From Myxococcales bacterium (GTDB taxonomy: Bacteria; Myxococcota; Polyangia; Polyangiales; Polyangiaceae): a DNA stretch of 10,487 nucleotides. Within the stretch, counting starts at the first letter, position 1, and each line of letters starts with the position of its first letter. A model generated the notes under the pieces. That model was not told the origin of the DNA. It saw only the letters and a list, made by a program, of their open reading frames with translations, and searched no databases. The position numbers and the translations under genes are program-made. Of the stretch, positions 8,101 to 10,487 are shown piece by piece. The stretch is taken from NCBI GenBank assembly GCA_020430865.1, contig JAGQIY010000114.1:1-10487 (forward strand). Direction: 5' to 3'.

Positions 8101-9614
8101 TCCAACCTGAGGCGCTCGGTGCGGGACTCCGGCGTGTTTGGCACCGTAGTGCCCTCCCCCTCCGATTTCACGCGGTCCACTTCATCCATCGCCTGGGCCG
8201 CGTCGTTGAAGCGGCCCCGATCCAGGAAGTAGACGGCGCGCTCGAAGGGGTTCTTCGGTAGCTCCGACTCCGGCGCCGACGACTCCCCCGCCAAGGCTCG
8301 ATCGATGTCGGCCTCGGAGGCGACAGGCTGGGCCGCGAGCGTCTCGACGAGGCCACGCAGCGCGCCGGGCCTGCCCCCCGAAGCGTCGACCACGTGAGCC
8401 AGCAGACGGCCGGTGAGCGAGGGCATCGCGCGCCGTACCAGCTCCTCTGCGTGGTGCTGATCCAGACGTGGCACCTCGAAGCGCTTTGCCCCCTCGCGAA
8501 GCTCGCTGTCGCCGACCAGCACCAGACGCGCACCGTCGGCGTTGAGCGCCTTGACCAGCTCGAGCGCCTGTTCCGCAAGGAGATGCGCATCATCGATCAA
8601 CACCGTGACGCCGCTCTTGCCTTCGAACTCGGCCAGCTCGGCTTCCACCGCGGCGGGATCTTCCACGACGTGATCGTCGATCCAGACCAGCGGGCGTCCT
8701 TCGACCCCCAGGGACCAGGCGAGGCGTCGGAGCAGCACGCTGCGACCGGATCCCAGCGGGCCATCCAGCCATAGCCTTTTTCCGCGCGATAATTTGGATA
8801 CGCGCTGCTGGAGCTGACTCGAGATGGCGTCGATGCCAAGCACCGGCCAGACCTCGTGAGCGTCGTGACGAGCACCCGACTTGAACCCAGCGGCGCGACG
8901 GATCGCCGTCGCCAGCTCGTCAGCGGAGGGGTGTCGCTCCCGAGGGTCGGTGGCGGTGGCCCGCGCCGAGACATCCATCAGCTCGCGGCGCATGCGCGGG
9001 TTGATGGTCTTCGAGGCTGAAGCGATGATGTCGGCGATGGTGACGCCGAGCGCATAGACCTCCGCGCGAACCGTGAGCGGCTTGCCCTCGAGCAGCTCCG
9101 GCGCCGCGTAGCGGGGAGTCAGCCCCTCCGGGCGAGTTCCAGTCTCGCGCCAGGGCGCAGCGAGTCCGAGATCGACCAGGGTCGCGCGGCCGCTCGGCTC
9201 GACGATGATGTTGTGAGGCTTGATGTCGCCATGAAGCATGCCGGCGCGGTGCAGCAGCGTGACCTGGTCCGCGGCGCGAATCAGCGCGCGAGTCGCGGCT
9301 TCGGCGTCTCCGGTCTCGATCAGAGCCTGCAGGCTCTCGCCATCGACCAGCTCACGCAGCATGAACGGTCGACCGCTCTTCGGCAGGCGACCGAAGCGCA
9401 CCACACGCGGCACACCCAGGCCCTCGAGACCGCTGAGCGCCACCGCCTCACGAACCAGCGCGGTCATCTCGCGCTCGCTCGCGGTGGGAGAGAGCATCTT
9501 GAGCGCGAGCTTGTCCCCGGTGTGGCGATCACGAACCGCCCACACCTCGCCACCGCCGCCCTCACCGAGGCGTTGCAGGCTGGCGTAGCGTGCAGGCAGC
9601 TCGAGCTCGCTCAC
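5109..9614 (-). CDS. Ser/Thr kinase - STAND/AAA-like ATPase - TPR - GAF - sigma-54 activator fusion protein
   Basis: Counted from the GTG at 9614 the protein has 1,501 residues. (a) Protein kinase, about 11-245: glycine loop GEGGGGEV (17-24), Lys39, catalytic loop HGDIKPHN (D130, K132, N135), DLG (D148) and an APE-type motif (171-173). All catalytic residues are present; the Arg before the catalytic Asp is Gly. (b) ATPase of the AAA_16/STAND kind, about 258-441: P-loop GPLGSGRS with Arg291 in place of Lys, and Walker B LIDD (D341-D342). (c) TPR array, about 458-916. (d) GAF, about 951-1111. (e) Coiled coil, 1111-1161. (f) Sigma-54 AAA+, about 1166-1405: Walker A GESGTGKE (1197-1204), GAFTGA (1244-1249), Walker B LLDE. 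(g) Ser/Thr-rich linker, 1417-1457. (h) Fis-type helix-turn-helix, 1461-1499. The kinase-ATPase-TPR layout recalls PknK-type regulators, but the output here is sigma-54 activation. GTG 9614 was chosen because it follows the upstream stop by 31 bases with a weak GGGGAAG site. GTG 9671 would add 19 residues and overlap the upstream gene by 26 bases without a ribosome site. Confidence 0.95.
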   Translation of the reverse strand: MSELELPARYASLQRLGEGGGGEVWAVRDRHTGDKLALKMLSPTASEREMTALVREAVALSGLEGLGVPRVVRFGRLPKSGRPFMLRELVDGESLQALIETGDAEAATRALIRAADQVTLLHRAGMLHGDIKPHNIIVEPSGRATLVDLGLAAPWRETGTRPEGLTPRYAAPELLEGKPLTVRAEVYALGVTIADIIASASKTINPRMRRELMDVSARATATDPRERHPSADELATAIRRAAGFKSGARHDAHEVWPVLGIDAISSQLQQRVSKLSRGKRLWLDGPLGSGRSVLLRRLAWSLGVEGRPLVWIDDHVVEDPAAVEAELAEFEGKSGVTVLIDDAHLLAEQALELVKALNADGARLVLVGDSELREGAKRFEVPRLDQHHAEELVRRAMPSLTGRLLAHVVDASGGRPGALRGLVETLAAQPVASEADIDRALAGESSAPESELPKNPFERAVYFLDRGRFNDAAQAMDEVDRVKSEGEGTTVPNTPESRTERLRLETLRARLELGLGDSTSALSRLEKVSGLAKERRGTLEAKIWMLYVGRAYVATGDYSRALEVLVQLVDEDGPLGAEASAFHGLGAAYLGNTEQALEDLESAVERARQHDAPRVEAVALVSRGLVLQRDDRIEEAREAYEQCIVAGERAGDAGLLSTAQLNLAGLLKVSGDIAGAIEHFEAAVDMGRRSGRRSTTRNALLNLANTDLYLGRLARARESIELLEEQRGSLPPVLNAQFSGLQAELASRVGDIERAVRLYEACAAAYEAVGRGIDSAEARLEGVLTACRAEAPDTIELERQLDQAREALASAPAHKPLYMLARGRVAWVAGREQQARTFVEEALEAARVAGQKEWLWRAQEVLGEVAEAGGQPTLARRHREEALTVLEEIGARLPRDLREVYWNDARRRALRARVQRESMTSAPTDLAGFSPSPTFPRADRSLISSISLTPLEQRLAHILEVNSVLARERDLERLMRLVIGHAIELAQAERGYLILLEQDGSLSVHTSRTRSGDETHAEFSRSIAQQVIDSGAPLVSKSAQTDARMSGYASVHQLDLQSVACVPIVAPEGEPIGALYVETRNRPGDHFERELPTLQAFADQAAVAMESARLLTENRRRAEELERTNERLREAQSRLQELLDQRTQRLKIARRRLRDARETLYSHFGYMGLVGTSKPMRRVYSLIDRVKDTDVAVLITGESGTGKEIVANAIHRAGPRAKKAFLGVNCGAIPEHLLESELFGHVRGAFTGADRDRKGLFREGEGGSILLDEIGEMPQRMQAGLLRVLQEHKVRPVGGANEEAVDVRVICATNRDLAAMVEDGSFREDLYYRIHVVELRIPPLRERTEDIPQLVDHFLGIFAARYKRDKKAVTRDGLKRLRGYHWPGNVRQLEHVLLNAWVLSEKPELDQDDFDIPDGRAGSALFSSLTGSAASTTSNTGRRTTTAPPSSGSSVRSSLSQHKLDERERILQALKASNWNRVKAAELLGMPRRTFYRRLKQYGIQ

Positions 9615-9645
9615 CCCCGACTTGGCTTCCCCGGCAGCTGGCTGC

Positions 9646-10487
9646 TCAGAGGCCGTAGTCCGCCCCCACACCCACGAAGAAACCGCTGGTGCCGAAGCCG
9701 AGATCCAGCCGCGCGACGAAGCTCTTGGCGGGCTTGAAGCGCAACCCGGTCTGCAGCGCGAGCCAGGGGAAGACGATGGGCTTGGAGCCCCCGTCCGCCC
9801 AGGACGGCTCGTTGTAGTCGCCGTAGTGGTCGTTGTCGTCTCCGCAGAAATCGCCCGGGTCTTGGTCCTGGTTGGGGCTATCGCAGCGCTCGAAGTCCTC
9901 CGGATTCCCTGCGGAACCTGGACGCGGGTAGGCCTGGACGCGGTTCAGGTCGCCGAACATGAAGCCCAGACCAACGCCCGCGCCGTAGTTGAGGCTGAAC
10001 GCGGGGCTGAACTCCTGGGACCACAGGAAGTCCGAGGTGATGTAGATCGCCTTCATCTTGCTGTTGACGATTTCCCAGGCCTTCTCGCCGTCGCTGGTCG
10101 ACTTGAACGGGGTGTCGTCCATCGCGTAGTTCGCGAACCACAGGCCGAAGTTGTACTCGAAGCCGTCCTTGCGGATACCAAACTCGGGGCCGCCCGAGTG
10201 CACCACCACCGTGCGACCGCCGTCGCCGAACAGGTTGATCATGAACTTCGGCACGATGATGGTGCGGTAGCGTAGGCCGACGAAGTAGTAGGTCTTCCCG
10301 GGCAGCTCGAGGGCGGAGTCTCCGGCGCGCGCGTCGGCGACCGCGCTGTCGTCTCCCTGGGGAACTGCTGCGGGCGGTGGCTCGACCTCGCTGTCGCCAA
10401 CCACGGCCTCGGGCTCCTTCGTCGCGGGCTCCCCTTCTGGTGTGGGATCGACACCGGGAGCCGGCTCCGCGGCGCCGGGCTCTGCCG
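9646..10487 (-). CDS. Probable outer-membrane beta-barrel protein, N-terminus outside the window
   Basis: The minus-strand frame is open from the right edge to the TGA at 9646-9648, giving 279 visible residues. A GTG at 10404 lies within the frame, but 27 in-frame codons continue upstream of it in the same Pro/Glu/Ala-rich style, so the gene begins beyond the window. The first ~60 visible residues are a flexible linker. The rest alternates aromatic and small residues in strand-like blocks (TYYFVGLRYRTIIV, FEYNFGLWFANYA, FSLNYGAGVGLGFMF, WLALQTGLRF, ARLDLGFGTSGFF) and ends with GVGADYGL, as in outer-membrane barrels. Between two strands is a very acidic loop (9808-9885) with two cysteines 13 residues apart and many Asp/Asn, which might bind a divalent cation. 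No family is recognised. The kinase-regulator starts 31 bases downstream on the same strand, so the two are probably co-transcribed. A signal peptide is expected outside the window. Confidence 0.75.
   Translation of the reverse strand, partial: AEPGAAEPAPGVDPTPEGEPATKEPEAVVGDSEVEPPPAAVPQGDDSAVADARAGDSALELPGKTYYFVGLRYRTIIVPKFMINLFGDGGRTVVVHSGGPEFGIRKDGFEYNFGLWFANYAMDDTPFKSTSDGEKAWEIVNSKMKAIYITSDFLWSQEFSPAFSLNYGAGVGLGFMFGDLNRVQAYPRPGSAGNPEDFERCDSPNQDQDPGDFCGDDNDHYGDYNEPSWADGGSKPIVFPWLALQTGLRFKPAKSFVARLDLGFGTSGFFVGVGADYGL

Noticed and set aside
6800..8250. Internal repetition in the TPR-coding part as possible DNA repeats
   Set aside because: The repetition is at the protein helix-pair level; I see no long nucleotide-identical repeats.
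9646..10404. GTG at 10404 as the true start of the barrel protein
   Set aside because: The frame stays open to the window edge with the same Pro/Glu/Ala-rich linker composition, and a start at 10404 would leave an outer-membrane protein without a signal peptide.

Overview
The window reads as a piece of a high-GC chromosome from a myxobacterium-like organism (Myxococcota; a Polyangiales-type lineage is my best guess). This rests on strong G/C third-position bias, GTG starts, Lys/Glu-rich HEAT-repeat proteins, lipoproteins with low-complexity linkers, and a very large Ser/Thr-kinase/sigma-54-activator fusion, a protein style typical of that group. No tRNA, rRNA, CRISPR array, insertion sequence or phage gene is visible. 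The taxonomic call is inference from style, not from a marker gene.

Layout: four genes run on the plus strand and two on the minus strand, converging at about 5,054-5,108. Plus strand: (1) the 3' part of a HEAT-repeat protein (2-1333); (2) a sigma-54 enhancer-binding protein with an N-terminal FHA domain and a GAF domain (1524-3467); (3) a lipoprotein peroxiredoxin of the BCP/PrxQ type with only one catalytic cysteine (3743-4378); (4) a small membrane protein resembling the YcxB family, 45 bases downstream of it (4424-5053). Minus strand, read from the right edge: (5) the 3' part of a probable outer-membrane beta-barrel protein with a Pro/Glu-rich N-terminal linker (9646-10487, open at the edge), followed after 31 bases by (6) a protein of about 1,500 residues (5109-9614). 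Gene 6 joins a Ser/Thr protein kinase, a STAND/AAA-like ATPase, a long TPR region, a GAF domain, a sigma-54 AAA+ activator module and a Fis-type DNA-binding domain.

How it may work together: the central interest is signalling. Gene 6 carries in one chain what is normally spread over a kinase, a sensor scaffold and a transcription activator. Gene 2 has an intact phosphothreonine-reading FHA domain on a second sigma-54 activator. A kinase-activator and an FHA-activator within 2 kb of each other, in convergent orientation, could form one Ser/Thr-phosphorylation-to-sigma-54 circuit. Membrane and envelope proteins lie around them (barrel protein, lipoprotein peroxiredoxin, YcxB-like protein). That link is a hypothesis from gene order and domain content. 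Intergenic space is short; the largest gap is 275 bases (3468-3742).
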